From Clavibacter capsici (lineage in GTDB: Bacteria > Actinomycetota > Actinomycetes > Actinomycetales > Microbacteriaceae), in NCBI RefSeq assembly GCF_001280205.1, contig NZ_CP012573.1, forward strand, positions 2,108,001-2,172,000: a stretch of DNA of 64,000 nucleotides. The letters run 5' to 3'. This document shows positions 36,742 through 44,238 of the stretch, piece by piece (the stretch's first letter is position 1; each line of letters opens with the position of its first letter). Position numbers and translations under genes: made by a program. The notes under the pieces are model-generated. The model made no database searches. It was not told where the DNA came from and saw only the letters and a program-made list of their open reading frames with translations.

Positions 36742-37620
36742 ATGAAGTTCGCCCACCTGCTCGCCGACGACGGCGTGACCCCCCGACTGGCCGCGATCGT
36801 CTCGGAGGGCCAGGCGCTCTTCCTCGACGAGGTGCTCGACGACTCGCCGCGCGACCTCCAGGACCTCATCGAGCGCGGCGACGACGAGATGGCCCGCGTG
36901 CGCGCCACCGTCGAGCGCGCCGTCGCGACCCGCACCAGCACCACGCCCGTGGACGGCCTCACGCACGCCTCCGCGGTGCTCCGCCCGCCGGCCGTCTACG
37001 CCGTGGGCCTCAACTACTCCGCGCACGCCGAGGAGCTCAACATCACGAGCGCCTCCGCGCCCACCGTCTTCGCGCTCTGGCCCAACTCGCTCTCGGGCCA
37101 CGAGGGCATCACCAGCTGGCCGCGCTCGCTCAGCGAGGAGGTCGACTACGAGGTCGAGCTCGGCGTCATCATCGGCAAGGCCGCCCGCGACGTCGCCGAG
37201 GAGGACGCGCTCGACCACGTCTTCGGCTACACGGTCGTCAACGACATCACGGCCCGCAACCTCCAGTTCTCGGAGCAGCAGTGGAGCCGCTGCAAGAGCT
37301 TCGACGGCTTCTCCCCCACCGGGCCCGTCGTCGTCACGCGCGACGAGGTGCCGGATCCGCAGGACCTCCGCATCACGACGGTGCTCGACGGCGAGACGGT
37401 GCAGGACGGCCGCACGAGCGGCATGGTCCGCACGGTCGCGCGCCTCGTCTCCTACCTCTCCACCTCGTCCACGCTGCAGCCGGGCACGCTCATCTCCACG
37501 GGCACGACGAGCGGCGCCGGCTACTCGCGCGACCCGCAGATCTTCCTGAAGGACGGCAGCACGGTCACCGTCTCGGTCGAGGGCATCGGCTCGCTCACGA
37601 CGCACACGCGGATCCTCTGA
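36742..37620 (+). CDS. Fumarylacetoacetate hydrolase family protein
   Basis: 292-aa metal-dependent hydrolase/decarboxylase/isomerase of the FAH superfamily (YcgM/HpcE/FAHD1 type). N-terminal cap (1-70), then the catalytic core: VGLNYSAHAEE, the metal-binding EVDYEVELGVIIGK block (two acidic ligands), GYTVVNDITARNLQ and KSFDGFSPTGPVVV. Probably acts on an oxo-acid from aromatic or sugar catabolism; the rest of such a pathway is not nearby. Leaderless start at 36742. The next, tiny gene has its own -10, so this is probably monocistronic. Confidence 0.9.
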   Translation: MKFAHLLADDGVTPRLAAIVSEGQALFLDEVLDDSPRDLQDLIERGDDEMARVRATVERAVATRTSTTPVDGLTHASAVLRPPAVYAVGLNYSAHAEELNITSASAPTVFALWPNSLSGHEGITSWPRSLSEEVDYEVELGVIIGKAARDVAEEDALDHVFGYTVVNDITARNLQFSEQQWSRCKSFDGFSPTGPVVVTRDEVPDPQDLRITTVLDGETVQDGRTSGMVRTVARLVSYLSTSSTLQPGTLISTGTTSGAGYSRDPQIFLKDGSTVTVSVEGIGSLTTHTRIL

Positions 37621-37636
37621 CGGCTCGGCCCGCGCG

Positions 37637-37642
37637 TAGGCT
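37637..37642 (+). promoter_or_regulatory. -10 hexamer, leaderless small-ORF promoter
   Basis: TAGGCT, 7-base gap to the ATG at 37650. Confidence 0.5.
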
Positions 37643-37649
37643 CGACGGC

Positions 37650-37787
37650 ATGACCGACCAGCCGCAGGACCCGATCCACGACCACTCCATCCCGGAGGAC
37701 GCCGACCTGTCGGCCCCCGACGCGGTGGATCCCGAGACGGACGAGCTGCACGACGCCACGGGCCGCGAGGGCGGCGAGGGCGCCTAG
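37650..37787 (+). CDS. Small acidic protein, 45 aa
   Basis: Not recognised. 45 residues, strongly acidic (about 16 Asp/Glu against 1 Arg), His in the first third, no hydrophobic core, so probably disordered. Support for being real: an ideal TAGGCT hexamer 7 bases upstream of the ATG, the same architecture as the longer genes on either side, and in-frame codon G+C bias. Could be a stress or regulatory micro-protein; no function can be assigned. Confidence 0.55.
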   Translation: MTDQPQDPIHDHSIPEDADLSAPDAVDPETDELHDATGREGGEGA

Positions 37788-37818
37788 CCCCTCCCGGTCG
37801 ACGCACGCCCGCCGCGTC

Positions 37819-37824
37819 TAGGCT
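37819..37824 (+). promoter_or_regulatory. -10 hexamer, leaderless promoter of YtxH-like gene
   Basis: TAGGCT, 6-base gap (GAGTGG) to the ATG at 37831. Confidence 0.5.
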
Positions 37825-37830
37825 GAGTGG

Positions 37831-38847
37831 ATGATCAACCGTCTCCTCTTCCTGCTCGGCATCGGCACCGGCTACGTCCTCGGCGCGCGCGCCGGGCGCA
37901 AGCGCTACGAGGGGATCGTGCGCACGTCGCGCACCGTCTGGTCGAGCGAGCCCGTGCAGCGCGGCGTCCGCGAGGCGCAGACCGTCCTCGACGAGAAGGG
38001 CCCCGTCGTCGTCGAGCGCACGGTCGAGACCGCGCGCGAGGTCGCGGGCTTCGTCGGCCACGCCGTCCAGGGCGCGGCGGTCGCCGTCGGACGCACCGCG
38101 CACACCGTGGGCGAGCGCATCGGCACCACCACGAGCGACGTCGCCGGTCGCGTCGGCAGCACCACCCAGGACATCGCGGGCCGCGTCGGCGACACCGCCA
38201 AGGACCTCGGCACCCGCACCGCGGACCAGACCAAGCACGTCGTCGACCGCGTCGGCCAGCAGGCCACCGAGGTCGGCCACCGCGTCGCCGAGACGGCCGA
38301 GGACGTGCGCGACCGCGTCGTCGAGACGGCCGAGGAGGCGCGCACGCGCGTCCAGGCCACGGCCGGGGACCTGCGCGAGCGCGGCGAGGAGGCCGGCCGC
38401 CGCGCCGTCTTCACCGCGGCCGAGGCCCGCGACGAGGCGCTCGCGTCGTTCGACGACGAGGACGAGACGGGCCCGGTCGTGATCCCGGACACCGGCGCCG
38501 CCCTCGCGGGCGAGCAGGACGCCTCCGCCGACGGCGCCGAGGACGACGCCGACGAGGACCTCGACACGCTCGGTCCCGACGACCTCGGCGAGCCGGCCGA
38601 CGCCGACGAGGACGCCGAAGCCGACAGCGCCGCGGCACCCGCACCCGCACCGACCGCGCCGAGGGCCGGCGCGAAGAAGGCCGCGCCCAAGCCGAAGGCC
38701 GCCCCGAAGCCCGCCGAGGCCGGGCACGTCCCCACCCCGGCCGACATCGCCGGGTCCGTGCACCGCGAGGAGCCCGCGCACCCCGTCCCCGCGGACGACG
38801 CGACCGGCACCACCCCGGCCCGCACGGCCGAGGACGAGGACGCCTGA
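37831..38847 (+). CDS. YtxH/apolipoprotein-like protein with amphipathic repeats
   Basis: 338 aa. One N-terminal membrane segment (about 4-20, LLFLLGIGTGYVLGARAG) ending in GRKRY, as in YtxH-type stress proteins. Residues about 60-205 consist of imperfect ~11-residue units rich in Thr, Val, Arg, Asp and Gly (for example GRVGSTTQDIA, GRVGDTAKDLG, DRVGQQATEVG, HRVAETAEDVR), predicted amphipathic helix like group-3 LEA proteins or apolipoproteins. The C-terminal third is acidic then Pro/Ala/Lys-rich and probably disordered. Likely lies along the membrane face. Function unproven; desiccation or envelope stress is an inference. Leaderless ATG at 37831; strong terminator after the stop. Confidence 0.7.
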   Translation: MINRLLFLLGIGTGYVLGARAGRKRYEGIVRTSRTVWSSEPVQRGVREAQTVLDEKGPVVVERTVETAREVAGFVGHAVQGAAVAVGRTAHTVGERIGTTTSDVAGRVGSTTQDIAGRVGDTAKDLGTRTADQTKHVVDRVGQQATEVGHRVAETAEDVRDRVVETAEEARTRVQATAGDLRERGEEAGRRAVFTAAEARDEALASFDDEDETGPVVIPDTGAALAGEQDASADGAEDDADEDLDTLGPDDLGEPADADEDAEADSAAAPAPAPTAPRAGAKKAAPKPKAAPKPAEAGHVPTPADIAGSVHREEPAHPVPADDATGTTPARTAEDEDA

Positions 38848-38865
38848 CCCGCACCTCCCCGCACG

Positions 38866-38905
38866 CGACAGCGCGCCGCAGCCCTCGGGCCGCGGCGCGC
38901 TGTCG
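38866..38905. terminator. Bidirectional terminator
   Basis: CGACAGCGCGCCGC/GCGGCGCGCTGTCG perfect 14-bp stem, 12-base loop, between the convergent YtxH-like gene and aspA. Confidence 0.85.
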
Positions 38906-38918
38906 TCGTCGGGGCGGG

Positions 38919-40436
38919 TCAGTCGACCGCGCCGCCCTCCTCGGCCGCGTGGGCGGCGAGCATCTCCGGCGTGATCACCGACATGGCCGCCGTCACGGGC
39001 TCCAGACCCGAGAGGCGGTCGGGCGCGAGGATCTTCTCCACCTGCGTCCGCGTCATGAGGCCCGCCTCGACGACGAGGTCGGGGATCGACGCGCTCGTCA
39101 TGAGCGCGGTCTTCGCGAGGCTGGACGACGCGGCGTAGCCGATGTACGGCGTGAGCGCCGTGACGACGCCGACGGACGACTCCACCTGCGCCGCGAGCCG
39201 CTCGGTGTTGGCCGTGATCCCGTCGATGCAGTTCACCCGCAGCGTCTTCGCCGCGTTCCGCAGCCAGCTCAGCGACTGCAGCAGCGAGTGCGCGATGACC
39301 GGCTCGAACGCGTTGAGCTGCAGCTGGCCGCCCTCGGCCGCCATGGTCACCGTCACGTCGGCGCCCGCGATGGAGAACGCGACCTGGTTGACGACCTCGG
39401 GGATCACCGGGTTCACCTTGCCGGGCATGATGCTGGATCCCGCCTGCCGCGGCGGCAGGTTGATCTCGCCGAGCCCCGCCTGCGGCCCCGACGACAGCAG
39501 CCGCAGGTCGTTGCAGATCTTCGACAGCTTGATGGCGCCGCGCTTGAGCGTGGAGGACAGCGTCATGAAGACGCCCGCGTCGCTCGTGGCCTCGATGAGG
39601 TCGCTCGCCGTCACGAGCGTGTAGCCCGTGATGGCGCTGAGGTGCCCGCGCACGGCCGCCGCGTAGTTCGGATCCGCCGTGATGCCCGTGCCGATCGCCG
39701 TCGCCCCGAGGTTGATCTCCGACAGCAGCGGCACGAGCTCGCCGAGCCGCGCGTGGTCCTCCTCGAGCGTGGTCGCGAAGCCGTGGAACTCCTGGCCGAG
39801 CGTCATGGGCACGGCGTCCTGCAGCTGCGTGCGGCCGACCTTGAGCACCTGCGAGAACTGCGCGCCCTTCGCGAGGAACGACCGGCGCAGGAGGTCGAGC
39901 TCGTCGAGCGTCTGCAGCAGCGAGTGGATGAGGGCGACCTTGAGCGCGGTCGGGTACGTGTCGTTCGTCGACTGGCTGCGGTTCACGTCGTCGAGCGGGT
40001 GCATGTGCTGGTAGTCGCCGAGCGCGTGCCCGGCCTTCTCGAGGGCGCGGTTCGCGATCACCTCGTTGGTGTTCATGTTGGTGCTCGTGCCCGCGCCGCC
40101 CTGGATGACGCCGACCACGAACTGGTCGTGCAGGTGACCGGCGATGATCTCGGAGCAGACCTCGTCGATCTGCTTCGCCTTGCGGGCGTCGAGCACGCCG
40201 ATCTGCACGTTGGCGCGGGCGGCGGCCTGCTTCACCTGCGCGAGCGCCACGACGAACTCCGGGTACACGCTGAGCGGCCGCAGGCTGATGGGGAAGTTCT
40301 CGAGGGCGCGCGCCGTGTGGATCCCCCAGTAGGCGTCGGCGGGGACGTCGAGGCTCCCCAGGCTGTCGGTCTCGGTGCGGACGGGGTGGCCGTCCGGGTG
40401 CGGGATGCGGTCGTCGTTCGGGCTCACTGGTGTCAT
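38919..40436 (-). CDS. aspA: Aspartate ammonia-lyase
   Basis: Tetrameric cytosolic lyase converting L-aspartate to fumarate + ammonia; 505 aa. The fumarase/aspartase signature GSSIMPGKVNP is present (about residues 332-342), with GAGTSTNMNTNEVI and QLQDAVPMTLGQEF blocks that favour aspartase over fumarase. ATG at 40436 is used because GGAG lies 6 bases upstream; an in-frame ATG four codons earlier (40448) is possible. TAGGGT at 40481-40486 is a candidate -10, leaving a leader of ~40 bases. No aspartate transporter is adjacent, but a DASS permease is elsewhere in the window. Confidence 0.93.
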   Translation of the reverse strand: MTPVSPNDDRIPHPDGHPVRTETDSLGSLDVPADAYWGIHTARALENFPISLRPLSVYPEFVVALAQVKQAAARANVQIGVLDARKAKQIDEVCSEIIAGHLHDQFVVGVIQGGAGTSTNMNTNEVIANRALEKAGHALGDYQHMHPLDDVNRSQSTNDTYPTALKVALIHSLLQTLDELDLLRRSFLAKGAQFSQVLKVGRTQLQDAVPMTLGQEFHGFATTLEEDHARLGELVPLLSEINLGATAIGTGITADPNYAAAVRGHLSAITGYTLVTASDLIEATSDAGVFMTLSSTLKRGAIKLSKICNDLRLLSSGPQAGLGEINLPPRQAGSSIMPGKVNPVIPEVVNQVAFSIAGADVTVTMAAEGGQLQLNAFEPVIAHSLLQSLSWLRNAAKTLRVNCIDGITANTERLAAQVESSVGVVTALTPYIGYAASSSLAKTALMTSASIPDLVVEAGLMTRTQVEKILAPDRLSGLEPVTAAMSVITPEMLAAHAAEEGGAVD

Positions 40437-40528
40437 GGGAGGCTCCATCGTCTCGTCGCTCGTGGCAGGAGGATCCCTCGACCCTACTAGCGGCCCTCGG
40501 CCCGCCGGGGCCCGCCCGGGCCCGCGGA

Positions 40529-40534
40529 TAGGCT
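40529..40534 (+). promoter_or_regulatory. -10 hexamer, leaderless DUF429 promoter
   Basis: TAGGCT, 6-base gap (CGTCGG) to the ATG at 40541. Confidence 0.5.
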
Positions 40535-40540
40535 CGTCGG

Positions 40541-41392
40541 ATGCGCCGCTTCCTCGGGATCGACCTCGCCTGGGCGGAGGGCACGGCGGACCGTCCGGCG
40601 CGCGAGACGGGGCTCGCCTGCATCGACGCGTCGGGGCGCGTGCACGACCTCACGACCGCCCGCGGCATCGACGCCGTCGTCGCGTGGGTGGACGCCTGGG
40701 GCGGCCCGGGCGCGGTCGCCGCGGTCGACGGCCCGCTCGTCGTCGCGAACGCCACGGGCAGCCGGCTCGCGGAGAAGGAGGTCGCGTCCCGCTACGGCCG
40801 GCTCGGCATCTCGGCGTACCCGTCGAACCAGGGCCTGCCCGCCCAGGGCGCGGTCGCGCTCCGGCGCCGGCTGGAGGACGCGGGCTGGGTCTACGACGAC
40901 GGATCCGGCGCCGCCCGCGCCGCCGACGCGCGCACCATGGTCGAGTGCTACCCGTACACGACGCTCGTGGGCGCCCCCGAGCTCGGCTTCGACGGGATGA
41001 AGCCCCGGTACAAGCGCCTCGCGCCGCTCCTCCCCACCGCCGAGCGGCGCCCCGCGCGGGCCGCGGAGTTCCGCGTCGTGCTCGACCGGGTCGCGGGCCT
41101 CGCCCGGGCGGATCCGCCGCTCGACGTGACGACGCACCCCCGCGCGGCCGCCCTCGTCGCCGACGGCCCCGCGATCGTCGAGCGGCAGCACAAGCACCTC
41201 GAGGACCTGCTCGACGGCCTCATCTGCGCGTGGACCGCCTCCTACTGGGCGCGCCACGGCACGGCGCGCTCGCAGGTGCTCGGCGCGACCGACCCGGTGG
41301 TCGACGAGCTCGGGCGGCGCGGCACGATCATCGCGCCGGCCCGGCCGCACCACCGCGCGCCGGAGGATCCGCTGCACGCCCCCTCCGCCTGA
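40541..41392 (+). CDS. DUF429 domain-containing protein (RNase H-like fold)
   Basis: 283 aa. The family fold is RNase H-like, with MRRFLGIDLAWAEG giving the first-strand Asp (D8), AAVDGPLVV the second, and VECYPYTTL plus YKRL later in the core; LEDLLDGLICAWTA supplies the C-terminal Asp. Such an arrangement suggests a metal-dependent nuclease or nucleotide-binding protein, but no member is well characterised. Leaderless at 40541, divergent from aspA. Convergent with the mannosyltransferase gene (24-base gap). Confidence 0.85.
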   Translation: MRRFLGIDLAWAEGTADRPARETGLACIDASGRVHDLTTARGIDAVVAWVDAWGGPGAVAAVDGPLVVANATGSRLAEKEVASRYGRLGISAYPSNQGLPAQGAVALRRRLEDAGWVYDDGSGAARAADARTMVECYPYTTLVGAPELGFDGMKPRYKRLAPLLPTAERRPARAAEFRVVLDRVAGLARADPPLDVTTHPRAAALVADGPAIVERQHKHLEDLLDGLICAWTASYWARHGTARSQVLGATDPVVDELGRRGTIIAPARPHHRAPEDPLHAPSA

Positions 41393-41416
41393 GCGGCGAC
41401 GGTGCGCCCGGCGGGC

Positions 41417-42163
41417 TCAGCCCCGGCGCAGCCCGAAGCGCAGCTGGAGGACGAGGAGCAGGTTCTTCACGAGGGTGTCGCTCGGGATCTTCGACTCCCC
41501 CTCGGTGCGGTCCATGAACACGATGGCGACCTCGGTGGGGCGCGTCGCGTGGCGGAGCGCCCGCTGCTTCATCTCGATCTGGAAGCCGTAGCCGGTCGTC
41601 GTGATCGTCGACGGCGTGATGCGGCGCAGCAGCCCGGTCTCGTACAGGTTGAAGCCGCCCGTGTAGTCGGTGATCCGGGAGCCCAGGAACAGGCGCGTGT
41701 AGAGGTTGCCGCCCACGCTGAGGAAGCGGCGCTTGAGGTCCCAGTCCGGCGTCGCGCCGCCGCGGATGTAGCGGGAGGCCACGACCAGGTCGGCGCCGGC
41801 GCGCACGCGACGCAGCATCTCGGTGATGTAGGCGGGATCGTGCGACAGGTCCGCGTCCATCTGCAGGATGTGCGTGGGCGGCTCGGCCTCGCCGAGGAGC
41901 TTCTCGAAGGCCCAGATGTACGCGGCGCCGAGGCCGGCCTTCTCCGCGCGGGTCTCGACGCGCACGCGGAAGCCGTCCGTCTCCACGCCGAGCGCGAGCG
42001 ACCGGGCGAGGTCGGCGGTGCCGTCGGGCGACGAGTCGTCGACGATCATCGCGGTGATGCGGAAGTCGGGGTTCTCCGCCGCCATGGCGGCGAGACGGGG
42101 CAGCAGCTCCCCGACGTTGCGCGCCTCCTCGTAGGTGGGGATGACGATCGTGAGACTGCTCAA
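41417..42163 (-). CDS. Polyprenol monophosphomannose synthase-like glycosyltransferase (GT2)
   Basis: 248-aa cytosolic face GT2 enzyme: GDP-mannose (or a UDP-sugar) + polyprenyl phosphate to polyprenyl-phospho-sugar, donor for lipomannan or protein mannosylation. Motifs: VIPTYEEARNV (7-17), VDDSSPDGT (41-49), metal-binding MDADLSHDP (102-110) and the GFNLYETGLLRRI acceptor region. No C-terminal membrane domain, like Ppm1 of some actinobacteria. Start is TTG at 42163, with a weak upstream site; no ATG/GTG is available nearby. Lies back-to-back with gtrA (198-base gap), a pairing that fits transfer and flipping of a lipid-linked sugar. Confidence 0.88.
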   Translation of the reverse strand: MSSLTIVIPTYEEARNVGELLPRLAAMAAENPDFRITAMIVDDSSPDGTADLARSLALGVETDGFRVRVETRAEKAGLGAAYIWAFEKLLGEAEPPTHILQMDADLSHDPAYITEMLRRVRAGADLVVASRYIRGGATPDWDLKRRFLSVGGNLYTRLFLGSRITDYTGGFNLYETGLLRRITPSTITTTGYGFQIEMKQRALRHATRPTEVAIVFMDRTEGESKIPSDTLVKNLLLVLQLRFGLRRG

Positions 42164-42276
42164 GCTGGTGGTTCCGTCTCCGCATCGGGGGATGACCCGG
42201 ATCCGGGCCCTGACGAGTCTAGCCAGCGGGCGTCGATCCGGCCGCGAGGCGGGACCCGTGCCCGTTATCCGCTTGT

Positions 42277-42282
42277 TACACT
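42277..42282 (+). promoter_or_regulatory. Extended -10 for the gtrA-like gene
   Basis: TGTTACACT (TGn + TACACT) 78 bases before the GTG at 42361. Confidence 0.4.
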
Positions 42283-42360
42283 TCGGGAGGCCCGGCGCCC
42301 TGACGCCGTGCGCATCCGCCGGACCGACCGGCGACCGCGCCGCGTGCCGGGAGGATCAGC

Positions 42361-42858
42361 GTGACCAAGCTCCTCGCCGACCGCCGCGTCCGGTTCCTCG
42401 TCGCGGGGCTCCTCAACACGGCCCTCGACTTCCTGCTGCTCAACCTGCTGATCCTCGGGGCGCACCTGCCCGTGCTCGCGGCGAACCTCGTGTCGGTGAC
42501 GGTCGGCATCACCATCTCGTACTTCCTCAACCACTTCTTCGTCTTCCGCCACGGCGAGCCCGTCACGGTCGGGCGCTTCCTCCGCTTCTTCGCGGTCACG
42601 GGCTTCAGCTCGCTGCTCCTGCAGAGCGGCGTGATCTGGCTCTTCGAGCGCGGCTTCGACACGACGTTCGGCCGCTCGCTCCTCATGTTCGGCACGAGCG
42701 CCGAGCAGGAGTTCCTCGAGATCAACATCGCGAAGGCCACCGCGGTCCTCATCGGCCTCGTCTGGAACTTCACGCTGTACCGGCTCGTGGTGTTCCGCGC
42801 CCCGGCGGCCGGCGCGGACAGCGCGACCCCCGTGCGCGCGGCCGCCTCCGCCGACTGA
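42361..42858 (+). CDS. GtrA family membrane protein
   Basis: 165 aa, four transmembrane helices (about 10-30, 38-56, 72-92, 125-146). GtrA proteins are thought to flip polyprenyl-phosphate-linked sugars across the membrane. Conserved features: RFLVAGLLNTALDFLLL at helix 1, SYFLNHFFVFR after helix 2, and WNFTLYRLVVFR at helix 4. GTG at 42361 has GGAGG 6 bases upstream. Divergent from a polyprenol-phosphate GT2 gene, which supports a shared lipid-sugar role. Its stop is 6 bases from the stop of the convergent Nramp-like gene. Confidence 0.88.
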   Translation: MTKLLADRRVRFLVAGLLNTALDFLLLNLLILGAHLPVLAANLVSVTVGITISYFLNHFFVFRHGEPVTVGRFLRFFAVTGFSSLLLQSGVIWLFERGFDTTFGRSLLMFGTSAEQEFLEINIAKATAVLIGLVWNFTLYRLVVFRAPAAGADSATPVRAAASAD

Positions 42859-42864
42859 GCGCGG

Positions 42865-44142
42865 CTACAGCAGCTTCCCGACCTCCGTCACGAGCTGCTG
42901 CACGCCGAGCACGACGAACAGGAGCGCCGAGATCCCCATCACGGTGTTCGAGAGCGGCCGGTTGCGCCAGGCGCGCGGCGTGCGGTCGGTGTTGAGGAGC
43001 ACGAGCAGCGTGATCGCGAGGAACGGCATGAACAGCGCGCCCAGCACGCCGTACGCGATGATCAGGCCGATCGGCTGGTCGAGGAACAGCAGGCCGATGG
43101 GCGGGATCGTGAGCCACAGGATGAACGCCCGGTAGTAGCTGCCGCCGAGGCGCCGGCGCGGGTCGTCGACGTCCAGGCCGCGGATCGTGCCGAGGAAGTC
43201 GGCGAACATGAGCGAGACGCCGTTCCACACGCCGAGGATCGACGAGAACGACGTGGCGAAGAAGCCGAGCAGGAAGAACCACGTCATGAAGGCGCCGTAC
43301 CGCTCCCCCAGCACGTCGGCGAGCTGGACGAGGCCGCCCTCGCCGTCGGCCAGCGCGATGTCGGCCGAGTACAGCAGCTCCGCGCCGACCACGAGCATCG
43401 AGAGCACGAAGACGCCGCTCATCACGTAGGCGACGGAGTTGTCGATGCGCATGACCTTCATCCAGCCGGGCGCCACCCATCCCTTCTCGCGCAGCCAGTA
43501 GCCGTAGGCGGCGAGGGTGATGGTGCCGCCGACGCCGCCCGCGATGCTGAGCGCGACGACGAGGCCGCCCTCGGGGATCGTGGGCACGAGGCCGGTGAGG
43601 AGCGCGGGGACGTTCGGGAGGGTCACGACGGCGGCGCCCACGACCGTCACGAACATGAGGCCGACGAACACCGCGATGATCCGCTCGAACGCCGAGTAGC
43701 GCCCGAACCAGACCACGACCGCGCCCACCAGGCCGCAGCCGATCGCGAAGACCTTGAGGTCGACGCCGGGGAACAGCGCCGCGAGCGGGAGCGCCGACGA
43801 GCTCATGGCGGCGGCGCCGTAGACGAGGCCCCAGATGAGGATGTACGGCCCGAAGTACCACGTGGTCCATCGGCCGACGCTGCGCCAGCCCTCGAAGATC
43901 GTGCGGCCCGTCGCGAGCGAGTACCGGCCCGCGCCCTCCACCAGGAAGATCTTGATGATGACGCCGAGGATCGCGGCCCAGAGCAGCGCGTAGCCGAAGC
44001 GGGATCCGGCGACCAGCGTCGCGACGAGGTCGCCCGCGCCGATGCCGGTGGCGGCCACCACGAGGCCCGGGCCGATGATGCGCCAGCGCTTCGCCGACTC
44101 CTGGGGTTCGCGGACGTCGCCGCGGGTGTCGAGGTCGGTCAT
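42865..44142 (-). CDS. Nramp family transporter with altered metal-site motif
   Basis: 425 aa, about 11 helices, overall Nramp/SLC11 fold: GPGLVVAATGIGAGDLVATL (25-44) as helix 1, and LAAYGYWLREKGW near helix 6. Classic Mn/Fe carriers have DPGN in helix 1 and a metal-binding Met in helix 6; here helix 1 has GAGD and helix 6 reads AAYGYW, so the canonical metal ligands are not in place. Substrate may differ (for instance Mg2+, Al3+ or a non-metal). ATG at 44142 has GGGAG 7 bases upstream; TAAGGT at 44183-44188 is a candidate -10. Confidence 0.8.
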   Translation of the reverse strand: MTDLDTRGDVREPQESAKRWRIIGPGLVVAATGIGAGDLVATLVAGSRFGYALLWAAILGVIIKIFLVEGAGRYSLATGRTIFEGWRSVGRWTTWYFGPYILIWGLVYGAAAMSSSALPLAALFPGVDLKVFAIGCGLVGAVVVWFGRYSAFERIIAVFVGLMFVTVVGAAVVTLPNVPALLTGLVPTIPEGGLVVALSIAGGVGGTITLAAYGYWLREKGWVAPGWMKVMRIDNSVAYVMSGVFVLSMLVVGAELLYSADIALADGEGGLVQLADVLGERYGAFMTWFFLLGFFATSFSSILGVWNGVSLMFADFLGTIRGLDVDDPRRRLGGSYYRAFILWLTIPPIGLLFLDQPIGLIIAYGVLGALFMPFLAITLLVLLNTDRTPRAWRNRPLSNTVMGISALLFVVLGVQQLVTEVGKLL

Positions 44143-44238
44143 GTGCGGGCTCCCGTGCGTCGTCGGAGGGGGGTCCCCTCCCACCTTACGCAGACCTGGG
44201 CGTCGCGCGGCCGCGGACGGCGGCGCGAGGCCCGCGGG

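Noticed and set aside
36694-40755. 1353-codon minus-strand open frame
   Set aside because: Crosses aspA in the wrong frame and lies antisense to the FAH and YtxH-like genes; low-complexity composition.
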